Source: Ignavibacterium sp.
GTDB lineage: Bacteria > Bacteroidota > Ignavibacteria > Ignavibacteriales > Ignavibacteriaceae
Direction: 5' to 3'
Assembly (NCBI GenBank): GCA_032027145.1
Contig: JAVSMP010000001.1
Location: 124,001 to 188,000 of the forward strand
DNA length: 64,000 nucleotides
The notes under the pieces are model-generated. The model saw only the letters and a program-made list of their open reading frames with translations, did not search any database and was not told the origin of the DNA. The translations under genes and the position numbers were made by a program. Shown here piece by piece: positions 43,924 through 54,528 of the stretch. Position 1 is the first letter of the stretch. The number at the start of each line of letters is the position of its first letter.

Positions 43924-46371
43924 ATGAAAAAGTCATTACTATTTATTTTTCTATTAATTGTTTGCTTCGTTAATGCCTACCCACAATGGACTAACCAAAA
44001 TCCTGTACCGGACAATAATGACCTCTGGTCTACATTTTTTATTGACGACACAGGCTGGATAGTTGGTTCAGAAGGACTTATAAAAAAAACTACAAACGCT
44101 GGTAATGATTGGATTAAGCAAAACAGTGGTACAACAGCTCTGCTTAAGGCAGTAAATTTTGTAAATGAAAAAATTGGTTGGGTGATTGGAGCATCTGGCC
44201 TTATTATTAAAACGACAAATGGTGGAATAGATTGGATAACTCAAAAAAGCGGAACCACAGAAACACTAAATTCGTTTGATGTTTTAGATAGTAATACTTT
44301 ACTTGTTGCGGGTTGTGGTGGAATAATATTAAAAACAACTAATGGTGGCGCATCCTGGATTACTTCGGGCAGTGGTACATCCAAAAATCTTTATTCAGTA
44401 AGTTTTGTAAACTCAACAACAGGATGGGCAGTTGGAGGTCTAACAGATAATGAACCACCAACAATAATTAAAACCACTGATGGAGGAATTAACTGGACTC
44501 AACAATTTGCGGGTTCTGATATGATTCTTTATTCTGTGGATTTTGTCGATGAGTATAATGGTTTTGCAGTAGGTTCCTGGGGATCTGTTATTAAAACTAC
44601 AGATGGTGGAAATTCCTGGAACCAGTATTCTGAATTAATATTTAATTCCGGGAAAAGAAATTTTAATATTTCGACAGAATGGATGCCTGATGATTACTTG
44701 CCCGGATATTTTAATGTTTTCTTTAAAGATGCAAATACTGGTTGGATAGTTGGGAACCCCAATGGTTATGACTCTAAAATTTTCGAAACCAAAGATGCCG
44801 GGATAACCTGGGAGAGAAAATATCGGGCTTGGGAACAAAAACCGTTTTTATCAATGTTTATTAAAGAAGATGGAACAGGATGGGCGGTAGGTGCAGGAGG
44901 AGTGATTGCTTTAAAGGAAGAAAATGACTCTGATTGGTCACTACTTTTCAGTGGGTATAGAGATCAGATCCATTCGATTCATTTTGTTGATGAAAACATA
45001 GGCTGGGCAGCGGGATACCGTATTGAAGGTAATTCGCCTCATGCAGCTGTCGTATTAAAAACAACTAACGGTGGAAAAATCTGGAAGAGTCAACTGGTAG
45101 ATTATTCTAATCTATGTATGGTTGATGTTCATTTTTTAAATGAGTCAATCGGGTGGGCATTAGAAGGAAAATATATTCTAAAAACTACAGACGGCGGAGA
45201 GACTTGGGCTGAAAAATTTAACTTTGGTAACCCTACATCATCTGTGTTTTTTATAAACCAGGATACTGGTTGGGTTACTAAAGATGATTATAATGCTGGG
45301 ATTTATAAATCAACAAGCGGTGGTAATACCTGGGTACAAAAGAGTTCGATTAGCTCTACAAGTTTATACTTCTCAGATATAAATAACGGTTGGGCTGTTG
45401 GTAAAAGTGGTAGTATATTAAAATCAACGGATGGTGGAGAAACCTGGATAGCCAAAGCAAGTGGAACTTCTAATGATTTGAACTGCGTGAAATTCTTTAA
45501 CTCGAACTTAGGAGTATGCGTCGGGGATGCTGGAACAGTTTTGTTTTCGACAGATTATGGCGAAACCTGGTTTTCACGAAATGTTGGTACCTTGGAAGCA
45601 TTAACATCTGTTAGTATAACAAATTTGAATACAATCTGGATTGCTGGTTCTAATAATACGATACTTAAAACAACAGACTTAGGCAGCAACTGGATTTATT
45701 ATGATATGTTGACGGAAAATGATTTATATACAGTATTTTTTCTCAATGAAGATACAGGTTGGATTGGTGGTGGAAATGGAACAATATTCAATTATCAAAC
45801 CTATGTTGTGCCAGTTGAACTAATCTCTTTTAATGGATATATCACGAACAATACAGTACAACTTAATTGGCGAACAGCAACAGAGGCGAACAACCATGGA
45901 TTTGATGTTGAGAGAAGAGTAAATGAATACGAATGGAATACAATTGGTTTTGTAGAAGGAAGCGGTAATTCAACCTCACCGAAAGAATATAGCTTTACAG
46001 ATAGTGAATTATTTGTTAGAGGAAAAAAAATACAATACAGACTAAAGCAAATCGATAACGACGGCTCATTTGAATATTCAGATATAGTAGAAGTGGAAAT
46101 CGTGCCTGTCAAATTTGAGCTGTCACAAAATTATCCCAATCCTTTTAACCCAAGCACAACAATAACATTTTCACTTCCAAAGGAAACGCAGCTAAAAATT
46201 AATATTTACAATGCACTCGGTGAATTTGTAGAAACACTTGCTGCAGGAACTTATGATGCAGGTTACCATAAAATAACGTTCGATGCTTCTTCCCTTTCAA
46301 GCGGAGTCTATTTCTATAGTCTTATGAGTGCTGATTTTGTTCAGGTTAAGAAAATGATTCTCCTTCGATAA
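43924..46371 (+). CDS. Secreted Ycf48-like repeat protein with T9SS C-terminal domain
   Basis: 815 residues from the ATG at 43924, preceded by AAGAGGA; an upstream in-frame ATG at 43891 would add 11 residues without a signal peptide. The signal peptide ends near NAYPQ (about 20). About twelve 45-60-residue repeats follow, each with a TTDGGxTW-type turn, forming one or two beta-propellers. A fibronectin-like segment (VPVELISFNGYITNNTVQLNWRTA) precedes the T9SS type A domain (ELSQNYPNPFNPSTTITFSL to MILLR). It is a paralogue of the repeat protein at 37767-40226 but with a different C-terminal end, so it is exported by the T9SS. Confidence 0.88.
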   Translation: MKKSLLFIFLLIVCFVNAYPQWTNQNPVPDNNDLWSTFFIDDTGWIVGSEGLIKKTTNAGNDWIKQNSGTTALLKAVNFVNEKIGWVIGASGLIIKTTNGGIDWITQKSGTTETLNSFDVLDSNTLLVAGCGGIILKTTNGGASWITSGSGTSKNLYSVSFVNSTTGWAVGGLTDNEPPTIIKTTDGGINWTQQFAGSDMILYSVDFVDEYNGFAVGSWGSVIKTTDGGNSWNQYSELIFNSGKRNFNISTEWMPDDYLPGYFNVFFKDANTGWIVGNPNGYDSKIFETKDAGITWERKYRAWEQKPFLSMFIKEDGTGWAVGAGGVIALKEENDSDWSLLFSGYRDQIHSIHFVDENIGWAAGYRIEGNSPHAAVVLKTTNGGKIWKSQLVDYSNLCMVDVHFLNESIGWALEGKYILKTTDGGETWAEKFNFGNPTSSVFFINQDTGWVTKDDYNAGIYKSTSGGNTWVQKSSISSTSLYFSDINNGWAVGKSGSILKSTDGGETWIAKASGTSNDLNCVKFFNSNLGVCVGDAGTVLFSTDYGETWFSRNVGTLEALTSVSITNLNTIWIAGSNNTILKTTDLGSNWIYYDMLTENDLYTVFFLNEDTGWIGGGNGTIFNYQTYVVPVELISFNGYITNNTVQLNWRTATEANNHGFDVERRVNEYEWNTIGFVEGSGNSTSPKEYSFTDSELFVRGKKIQYRLKQIDNDGSFEYSDIVEVEIVPVKFELSQNYPNPFNPSTTITFSLPKETQLKINIYNALGEFVETLAAGTYDAGYHKITFDASSLSSGVYFYSLMSADFVQVKKMILLR

Positions 46372-46744
46372 ACCTGCAGCAATTAAGCGTTATAGAAGAA
46401 ATAAGATAAAATTTAAAACTGATTATTAGAACCTCACAAAAAGTGAGGTTTTTTATTTTAAAAAATTGAAACATCCTGAAACAGGTTGATAGAAAATAAG
46501 TTGGTGAAGTATAAAAGCATTTTTATTTCTATACAAAAACCACTCCTGCATACTTCCGTTTACAAAGAAATTCCATCCCGAAAAACAATCATAAATTGCA
46601 GGACCAAAAATAGAATTATTCTGAATAATTTAATCATTACAGTTTTTGTTATATTGTATTCAGATTTGCATATGTTTGCGCATCTGCATTACTAAGCCTC
46701 ATATTATACTGACAATAAACATATACATTTTTTAAGGAGAAATA
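46372..46744. other. Intergenic region with duplicated 3' end
   Basis: The first 85 bp after the stop match 43597-43684 nearly base for base, including AACCTGCAGCAATTAAGCG and the terminator. No gene is supported. A 69-codon frame at 46486-46695 lacks a ribosome-binding site and is judged chance. The GGAGAAATA just before 46745 is the ribosome-binding site of the next gene. Confidence 0.5.
46430..46454 (+). terminator. Rho-independent terminator
   Basis: AACCTCAC/GTGAGGTT stem with a five-base loop and a T-rich tail, the same hairpin as at 43656 and 51640. Confidence 0.8.
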
Positions 46745-48301
46745 ATGAAATCACTTCCAAGCTTAACATGTCTTTCACTACTATTAATACTATTACTAAT
46801 TCAATGCACTCCAGACTCATATTCGTCAAATTACTATGTTGATAAAAATGCCATTGGTCGAAACAATGGCACGTCCTGGGCAAATGCCTGGAAAACTTTT
46901 TCTGATATCGAGTGGGATTTGATACAACCGGGAGATACAATTTATATTTCCGGAGGTAAAGACTCTGTAATCTACTATGAAACATTAACGCCTAAATGCA
47001 GAGGTACTGAACAAGAAAGAATCACCATCATAGCAGGCAAATATGCGCCTAAACCCACAGGACATTCCGGGAGGGTTATAATAGACGGTCAAGCAGAAAC
47101 CCGACACGAAAGTATATTGTTCGATGATTATGATGGAACCTCACCTGCTTACGTTACAGTAAAAGGATTTGAATGCCGTCAAGCCACCGCCGGAGTAAAT
47201 TTTAATATTGACTCTGCTCCTGGAGTTTGTAAAGGTAATATTCTTGATTCTCTTAATATTTATGATTGGTACGATTTAGCTGGCGTACTTTGCTTAGGTA
47301 ACGCAGATAGTACAATAATACAAAATTGCAGGATTGTTACTTTTGTATATAAAGGAAATCAAACCGATTGTTTTCATTTTAATGGAGATGGAGCTTTATA
47401 TCCCAGACGTACAATAATACGAAATAACTTTATTGCAAATCGTAATCAAGATCCAAAGGCTCACAATGATGGAATACAAAGTGTACAAGCAGATGGATTC
47501 ATTATTTATAATAATATTATTATTAACGATTCCGTTTACAGCCCAGAAGGCGGAGGATTGCCATTTATATTAGGAAGTATTGATTATAATTATGATAAGC
47601 CAATCCAGCAACGAAATCCGGTAATTTTATATAATAATTTCTGTTATATGGGTGGAGTTTGGTATCCGAATGCAAATATGGGATATACTATGTGGACTCG
47701 TTATTACAGTGACCAAGCTCATCAACCACTTACGTATATCATTAATAATACAATTGTTACTAATGGTCCAAGAATGGCAGGGGTTGGTCAGGAATATAAG
47801 ATCGATTTGTTTATAAATAATATTAATGCAATGTATTGTTTACCCGATGGAATGTATGGAAAGGATTGGAGAAGCAGTAATACTCATGGTTGGCATACTA
47901 ATTTTTCATCAAGAAGTGCTTGGCGTATGGAAATGCCAATGGATAGTATTAGAAATAACTTGTTCTGGAAGGAGGATAACATGCAAAATTTATTTTCAGG
48001 TGGATATATATATAGTACAGCTGGAACTGGTGAAATATCAAATTGGACAGAATGGCGAATTCTGGGAGGAACAGGAATAAATGCTGATCCTTTATTTGTA
48101 AAACATTTTGGTCATGAATCAAATCAATTAGATTTAAATGGAGAGTTAAAACCTAATTCCCCGGCTATTAATAAGGGAGAAGATATTCAGCCTTATCTGG
48201 ATTATTTTCATAAAACCTGGGGAATTCTTCTTCCAAATGAAGGTATTAATGGTATTCAAAGAGACAATACTCCTACTATTGGAGCTTATGAATATAAGTG
48301 A
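46745..48301 (+). CDS. Surface beta-helix protein (lipoprotein-like), no T9SS domain
   Basis: 518 residues. The N-terminus ends in a lipobox-like LLIQC near 18-22, so it may be lipidated. The rest is a right-handed parallel beta-helix as in pectate-lyase/chondroitinase-B type proteins (YYVDKNAIGRNNGTSWANAW, HSGRVIIDGQAE, repeating Asn-rich turns NNTIVTNGP). It ends GAYEYK after INGIQRDNTPTIGAYEYK. The same domain begins the proteins at 48780 and 52321. Substrate unknown; polysaccharide binding or cleavage is the likely role. Confidence 0.82.
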   Translation: MKSLPSLTCLSLLLILLLIQCTPDSYSSNYYVDKNAIGRNNGTSWANAWKTFSDIEWDLIQPGDTIYISGGKDSVIYYETLTPKCRGTEQERITIIAGKYAPKPTGHSGRVIIDGQAETRHESILFDDYDGTSPAYVTVKGFECRQATAGVNFNIDSAPGVCKGNILDSLNIYDWYDLAGVLCLGNADSTIIQNCRIVTFVYKGNQTDCFHFNGDGALYPRRTIIRNNFIANRNQDPKAHNDGIQSVQADGFIIYNNIIINDSVYSPEGGGLPFILGSIDYNYDKPIQQRNPVILYNNFCYMGGVWYPNANMGYTMWTRYYSDQAHQPLTYIINNTIVTNGPRMAGVGQEYKIDLFINNINAMYCLPDGMYGKDWRSSNTHGWHTNFSSRSAWRMEMPMDSIRNNLFWKEDNMQNLFSGGYIYSTAGTGEISNWTEWRILGGTGINADPLFVKHFGHESNQLDLNGELKPNSPAINKGEDIQPYLDYFHKTWGILLPNEGINGIQRDNTPTIGAYEYK

Positions 48302-48779
48302 AAAGAAACATCAATTAATAATAATTACTGAGGACAGTTCAGAACTGATTTGAATAAATTTGGGTAGTCATGGTTTACAACATCAAAAAACTAATAACTG
48401 TAATAAACCTGACTACCGGTCTCTGGCAGGTTAAAGTGCATCCTCAGATAAATTTTCTAAAAAACTGAACGAATAAGTTCCCTATCAATTCTCCTGATTT
48501 TTCAGAAGTTTCTAAATAAAAAATTAAGCAAATCGCTTTTTTACTTATAAATCTTTAAGTATTTTTATTATTAAAGAAAGAAAGATTATCTTCAAATTAC
48601 ACTTTCCGTACATCTTCCCTTTCGTAAAAAAAAAGTTCATTGTCAAAAAACATTAAGTAAAAATTACTGAATTAACGATTTTACCGATTGTCTCATTTTG
48701 AATGTACCAAATAAATAATGATTCATAACGGCACATATGTTGAGCCTGCTTCAGTAAATAATTAAATAAAGGGACAACG
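48302..48779. other. Leader region of the first beta-helix paralogue
   Basis: No gene. The last 250 bp are homologous to 52065-52320 without net length change, with a block of over 50 bp nearly identical (beginning ACTTATAAATCTTTAAGT) and a second conserved block (ATGATTCATAACGGCACATA) about 55 bp before the start codon. These are candidate shared regulatory sequences. Confidence 0.5.
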
Positions 48780-50996
48780 ATGAAAATACGGGGATTCTTA
48801 ATCAACTCTCAAATAAACAGTTTGTTACTAACTGTGGCTTTAATTCTATCATTATCATTCCCACTATCCGCCAGGGATTGGTATGTATATAAAAATGCAA
48901 CTGGTTCTAATAATGGCACAAGCTGGGCTAATGCTTGGACTTCATTTAGTGCAATAAATTGGGCTTCGATAAGTGCAGGCGATTTTGTTTATATATCTGG
49001 TGGCACAGATTCTTTAGTGTATAACGCACCACTTATGCCTAATTGCAGTGGAACTTCTGCTAAATGGATAACGATTGCTGCTGGTAGATATGCTCCTTCA
49101 CCTTCTGGACATTCAGGTAGAGTAATAATAGATGGTAATAATTATAATGAAGTAGCTATGGTATTTGAAGAAGGCACAGGTTCTAATCCAAATTATATAA
49201 TCTTTAAGGGCTTTGAAACAAGGAAAGTAGCACACGGCTTCTATTCAAATCTTGATGCTTTCCGCAGAGGTGTTAAAATAGATTCTTGTATGATATACGA
49301 TTTTTATAGTGCTGGAGTAAGAATTGAAACAGGTGAAGTTGGTTATCAAAATTTAGATAGTCTCTTCATCGAGAATTGCAGAATAATTTCACCAAATTAC
49401 ATTTCAGGTGAATCTGATGGAATACAAGTAAAGGGTGCTTCAAGAGTTTTTATTCATAACAATTACATAAGAATACCTAATCAGCATCCTACTCAGCACG
49501 TGGATGCAATACAGGGTTATTTGGGTAATGGATTTGTAATAACTAACAATATCTTGATAAATGATTCAGTCTATAGTCCTGAAGGTGGCGGAATAGCAAT
49601 TATACTTGGCTCAGAAGGAACTTTACCTGTTATCATTTATAACAATTACTGTTACACAGGTGGCTATTGGATGTCTGGCAGTAATTGGGGCGGAACACTT
49701 ATGACAAGATGGTATGATCATAATCCTATGCCGCCAACTTGGATATTGCATAATACAGTTGTTTCTAATGGACCACGAACAAGAGGCGTGTGGCTGGAAT
49801 ACGCAACTCCTACTACTACAAGGGTGATAAATAATATCATTGCACAATATGCACCTTCAAGCAGTAATACGCTCAGCAATTTTGATAATTCAACAGGTTC
49901 AAATCTTCGAGTTGATAGTATAAGGCATAACTTGTATTACAGAAGCTGGGATAGTAATATTGGTTTTGCAGGTAATTTAGTTGGTTCTGGCGGTAGTCCT
50001 ACTGGCACACCTTCTGGATGGTCAGACTTTGTCAATAATTATGGAGGCACAGGTGTAAAAGGAGACCCTTTGCTTGTTAATAATATCGGGCACGAGCCTA
50101 ATCAAGGTATCCTTAATCCAGAGTTACGAGATAATTCACCTGCAAAGAATGCTGGTGAAGATGCTGAGTGGTATATAAATTATCTTAATACAACTTATAA
50201 CTTAAATGGCAGGTTAAAGTGGGAAAGTATAAATGGAGTACCGAGAGGCAGCACTCCTACCATTGGTGCTTATGAATATAATATAGGACCTGATTTAACT
50301 CCGCCCCGAGTAACCGGAGTAACTTTGCTGGACTCTGTAACACTGGTTGTGAATTTTTCAGAAGCGTTAGATCAAGCAACAGCTGAGAACGAAAACAATT
50401 ATTCTATAACTAATAACATCAATGTTCTTAACGCATCACTATCTGGTGCAAAAGTTACTCTTCAAACATCTCCCCATTCTCCGGGTTCATATGTAATTAT
50501 GGTCGTTAATGTTGAAGACCTTAGCGGTAATCCTATTGCTCAAAATAATACTGCCGGATACACACTTTTACCACCTGATACGTTAATGAAGTTTCCTATA
50601 GCAAATGTAGAAGGAATAATAATAGAGCCTGATCATACACCAGAAAAGACGATTGATGGGCTTGGTGCACTTAGTGGAGACCCTGACTCAAGATGGGCAG
50701 CTGAACCAATGCCTGAGGAATTAACATTCGATCTGGGTGCAATCAGGACAGTATGTAAAACAAAGCTATCATTTTATAATTGGAACGCTGGTAGAGTTTA
50801 CAATTACTCGATTTCAACATCAACTGATCATAATAGCTGGACTACCATTATTTCCCAGACAACATCTGTTTCCAATCAGGAATGGACTGTTGATGAATTC
50901 ACTGCTGTTAGTGCCAGGTATGTACGGGTTCATTTTATTGATAACAACCAAAGCACCTGGGCAGGACTGTGGGAAGCTGAAATTTGGGGAAATGGC
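48543..50996 (+). repeat. Duplicated segment, copy 1 (partner 52084-54528)
   Basis: From 48891 to 50996 I see no base difference from 52423-54528 over 2,106 bp in the portions compared. By contrast the leader and signal-peptide part before it and the C-terminal coding part after it differ clearly. The sharp limits suggest gene conversion or very recent recombination. Confidence 0.75.
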
Positions 50997-51563
50997 TCAA
51001 TACCAGTCGAGTTGATTTCCTTTAATGCTAAATATTATGATGGTAAAGTAAACCTAGAATGGATCACAGCAACAGAAACAAATAATCAAGGTTTCGAAAT
51101 TCAAAGAAAGGACGAAAATTCCGAATGGAAATATGTTGGTTTTGTAGATGGAAGGGGAACAATAACAGAACAAACAGAATATTCTTACATCGATGACATC
51201 AACTCGATTCAGTCAACTGATCTTAAGTACCGATTAAAGCAAATTGATTTTAATGGAAACTTTGAGTACTCAAAAGTTGTTGAATTAGTGACAATACCAA
51301 CTAAGTATGAATTATTACAAAACTACCCTAATCCATTTAACCCAAGCACAACAATAAGGTTTTCTCTTCCAGAAGCAACATATATCAAGATTAATGTTTA
51401 CAACATGTTGGGTGAACTTGTTGAAACACTTATAGAAGGAACATACGAAGCAGGAAACTATAAAATTGATTTTGATGCAGGTGAGTTATCAAGCGGTGCG
51501 TATATCTACAGACTTGAAAGTGAAGGGTTTGTTAAGGTTAAGAAAATGATTCTCCTGCGATAA
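48780..51563 (+). CDS. Large secreted beta-helix/discoidin-like protein with T9SS domain (copy 1)
   Basis: 927 residues. Signal peptide (1-31, ending PLSAR). Right-handed beta-helix domain (about 33-500). A bacterial Ig-like domain (PDLTPPRVTGVTLLDSVTLVVNF) covers about 503-600. A discoidin-like domain (about 610-740, ending RYVRVHFIDNNQSTWAGLWEAEIWG) follows. Then a fibronectin-like segment (PVELISFNAKYYDGKVNLEW) and a T9SS type A domain (YPNPFNPSTTIRFSLP to KMILLR). Probable role is binding or degrading a polysaccharide outside the cell. It is the near-twin of 52321-54828. Confidence 0.88.
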   Translation: MKIRGFLINSQINSLLLTVALILSLSFPLSARDWYVYKNATGSNNGTSWANAWTSFSAINWASISAGDFVYISGGTDSLVYNAPLMPNCSGTSAKWITIAAGRYAPSPSGHSGRVIIDGNNYNEVAMVFEEGTGSNPNYIIFKGFETRKVAHGFYSNLDAFRRGVKIDSCMIYDFYSAGVRIETGEVGYQNLDSLFIENCRIISPNYISGESDGIQVKGASRVFIHNNYIRIPNQHPTQHVDAIQGYLGNGFVITNNILINDSVYSPEGGGIAIILGSEGTLPVIIYNNYCYTGGYWMSGSNWGGTLMTRWYDHNPMPPTWILHNTVVSNGPRTRGVWLEYATPTTTRVINNIIAQYAPSSSNTLSNFDNSTGSNLRVDSIRHNLYYRSWDSNIGFAGNLVGSGGSPTGTPSGWSDFVNNYGGTGVKGDPLLVNNIGHEPNQGILNPELRDNSPAKNAGEDAEWYINYLNTTYNLNGRLKWESINGVPRGSTPTIGAYEYNIGPDLTPPRVTGVTLLDSVTLVVNFSEALDQATAENENNYSITNNINVLNASLSGAKVTLQTSPHSPGSYVIMVVNVEDLSGNPIAQNNTAGYTLLPPDTLMKFPIANVEGIIIEPDHTPEKTIDGLGALSGDPDSRWAAEPMPEELTFDLGAIRTVCKTKLSFYNWNAGRVYNYSISTSTDHNSWTTIISQTTSVSNQEWTVDEFTAVSARYVRVHFIDNNQSTWAGLWEAEIWGNGSIPVELISFNAKYYDGKVNLEWITATETNNQGFEIQRKDENSEWKYVGFVDGRGTITEQTEYSYIDDINSIQSTDLKYRLKQIDFNGNFEYSKVVELVTIPTKYELLQNYPNPFNPSTTIRFSLPEATYIKINVYNMLGELVETLIEGTYEAGNYKIDFDAGELSSGAYIYRLESEGFVKVKKMILLR

Positions 51564-52320
51564 TCTTATCTGTCTCTTTCAAAACTATTTTGTACAAATA
51601 GTATTGAAAAAACAAAAGTTCATTTTACATGAAGATTAAAACCTCACGTGGAGTGAGGTTTTTTATTAAAAAAAACTTTTTGAAAGTAAGCAGACAAAAA
51701 CATTCAAGTAAGAGTAATGTTTATTTGCCGATTTAATTTTGACACTATCACTTAAAAAATATTCTCTGAATGGGAATAAAATTGACTATAATAAAATGTA
51801 TTACCTTGTTGTTCAAATTTTATAGATTTGCTTTTAAACTTTATGAATATAAGTATAATTGTCTCTATGCATTAGAAAAATATTGTTTTGGTTGGAGTTG
51901 TAAATTAAGATAGAATGTGAATCGAAATTATTCTTTGAAAAACATACCTTGCACACAGTCTCTATATCCTCATTTTAAACTTGTTTTACTTCATCAACTT
52001 TCAATCAAAAAAAATTTAATGTATAAAAAACATAAAAAACTAAGATTATTGATAAAATAAAAAAAGAAACAAATCACTTTTTTACTTATAAATCTTTAAG
52101 TATTTTTATTATTAAAGAAAGAAAGATTATCTTCAAATTGCACTTACTGTGCACCTTTCCTTTCGTAAAAAAATAGTTTTAACATTGGAAAATATTGAGT
52201 AAAAATTACCAATTTTGCAATTTTACCGTCAGTCTCACTATAATTGTTTCAAATAAATAATGATTCATAACGGCACATATGTTGAATTTAATTTGTAATT
52301 AATAATATAAAAGGACAACG
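51564..52320. other. Intergenic region with terminator and conserved leader
   Basis: 757 bp without a supported gene. A terminator lies at 51640-51664. From about 52060 to 52320 it is the leader homologous to that of copy 1. Confidence 0.5.
51640..51664 (+). terminator. Rho-independent terminator of beta-helix copy 1
   Basis: AACCTCAC/GTGAGGTT stem, five-base loop, T tail. Third use of the same hairpin in the region. Confidence 0.8.
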
Positions 52321-54528
52321 ATGAAAGTACGAGGATTCTTACAAATAAACAGTTTGTTACTAACTGTGTCTTTAATTCTCTTATTAGCATTCCCACTATC
52401 CGCCAGGGATTGGTATGTTTACAAAAATGCAACTGGTTCTAATAATGGCACAAGCTGGGCTAATGCTTGGACTTCATTTAGTGCAATAAATTGGGCTTCG
52501 ATAAGTGCAGGCGATTTTGTTTATATATCTGGTGGCACAGATTCTTTAGTGTATAACGCACCACTTATGCCTAATTGCAGTGGAACTTCTGCTAAATGGA
52601 TAACGATTGCTGCTGGTAGATATGCTCCTTCACCTTCTGGACATTCAGGTAGAGTAATAATAGATGGTAATAATTATAATGAAGTAGCTATGGTATTTGA
52701 AGAAGGCACAGGTTCTAATCCAAATTATATAATCTTTAAGGGCTTTGAAACAAGGAAAGTAGCACACGGCTTCTATTCAAATCTTGATGCTTTCCGCAGA
52801 GGTGTTAAAATAGATTCTTGTATGATATACGATTTTTATAGTGCTGGAGTAAGAATTGAAACAGGTGAAGTTGGTTATCAAAATTTAGATAGTCTCTTCA
52901 TCGAGAATTGCAGAATAATTTCACCAAATTACATTTCAGGTGAATCTGATGGAATACAAGTAAAGGGTGCTTCAAGAGTTTTTATTCATAACAATTACAT
53001 AAGAATACCTAATCAGCATCCTACTCAGCACGTGGATGCAATACAGGGTTATTTGGGTAATGGATTTGTAATAACTAACAATATCTTGATAAATGATTCA
53101 GTCTATAGTCCTGAAGGTGGCGGAATAGCAATTATACTTGGCTCAGAAGGAACTTTACCTGTTATCATTTATAACAATTACTGTTACACAGGTGGCTATT
53201 GGATGTCTGGCAGTAATTGGGGCGGAACACTTATGACAAGATGGTATGATCATAATCCTATGCCGCCAACTTGGATATTGCATAATACAGTTGTTTCTAA
53301 TGGACCACGAACAAGAGGCGTGTGGCTGGAATACGCAACTCCTACTACTACAAGGGTGATAAATAATATCATTGCACAATATGCACCTTCAAGCAGTAAT
53401 ACGCTCAGCAATTTTGATAATTCAACAGGTTCAAATCTTCGAGTTGATAGTATAAGGCATAACTTGTATTACAGAAGCTGGGATAGTAATATTGGTTTTG
53501 CAGGTAATTTAGTTGGTTCTGGCGGTAGTCCTACTGGCACACCTTCTGGATGGTCAGACTTTGTCAATAATTATGGAGGCACAGGTGTAAAAGGAGACCC
53601 TTTGCTTGTTAATAATATCGGGCACGAGCCTAATCAAGGTATCCTTAATCCAGAGTTACGAGATAATTCACCTGCAAAGAATGCTGGTGAAGATGCTGAG
53701 TGGTATATAAATTATCTTAATACAACTTATAACTTAAATGGCAGGTTAAAGTGGGAAAGTATAAATGGAGTACCGAGAGGCAGCACTCCTACCATTGGTG
53801 CTTATGAATATAATATAGGACCTGATTTAACTCCGCCCCGAGTAACCGGAGTAACTTTGCTGGACTCTGTAACACTGGTTGTGAATTTTTCAGAAGCGTT
53901 AGATCAAGCAACAGCTGAGAACGAAAACAATTATTCTATAACTAATAACATCAATGTTCTTAACGCATCACTATCTGGTGCAAAAGTTACTCTTCAAACA
54001 TCTCCCCATTCTCCGGGTTCATATGTAATTATGGTCGTTAATGTTGAAGACCTTAGCGGTAATCCTATTGCTCAAAATAATACTGCCGGATACACACTTT
54101 TACCACCTGATACGTTAATGAAGTTTCCTATAGCAAATGTAGAAGGAATAATAATAGAGCCTGATCATACACCAGAAAAGACGATTGATGGGCTTGGTGC
54201 ACTTAGTGGAGACCCTGACTCAAGATGGGCAGCTGAACCAATGCCTGAGGAATTAACATTCGATCTGGGTGCAATCAGGACAGTATGTAAAACAAAGCTA
54301 TCATTTTATAATTGGAACGCTGGTAGAGTTTACAATTACTCGATTTCAACATCAACTGATCATAATAGCTGGACTACCATTATTTCCCAGACAACATCTG
54401 TTTCCAATCAGGAATGGACTGTTGATGAATTCACTGCTGTTAGTGCCAGGTATGTACGGGTTCATTTTATTGATAACAACCAAAGCACCTGGGCAGGACT
54501 GTGGGAAGCTGAAATTTGGGGAAATGGC
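52084..54528 (+). repeat. Duplicated segment, copy 2 (partner 48543-50996)
   Basis: Identical core at 52423-54528 and homologous but diverged leader and signal-peptide region at 52084-52422. Copy boundaries are sharp on both sides. Confidence 0.75.

Noticed and set aside
46486-46695. 69-codon frame before the first beta-helix gene
   Set aside because: No ribosome-binding site, no domain, located just after a terminator.
49623-49847. Minus-strand frame repeated at 53155-53379
   Set aside because: Its identity in both copies simply reflects the duplicated core; it is antisense to an intact gene.
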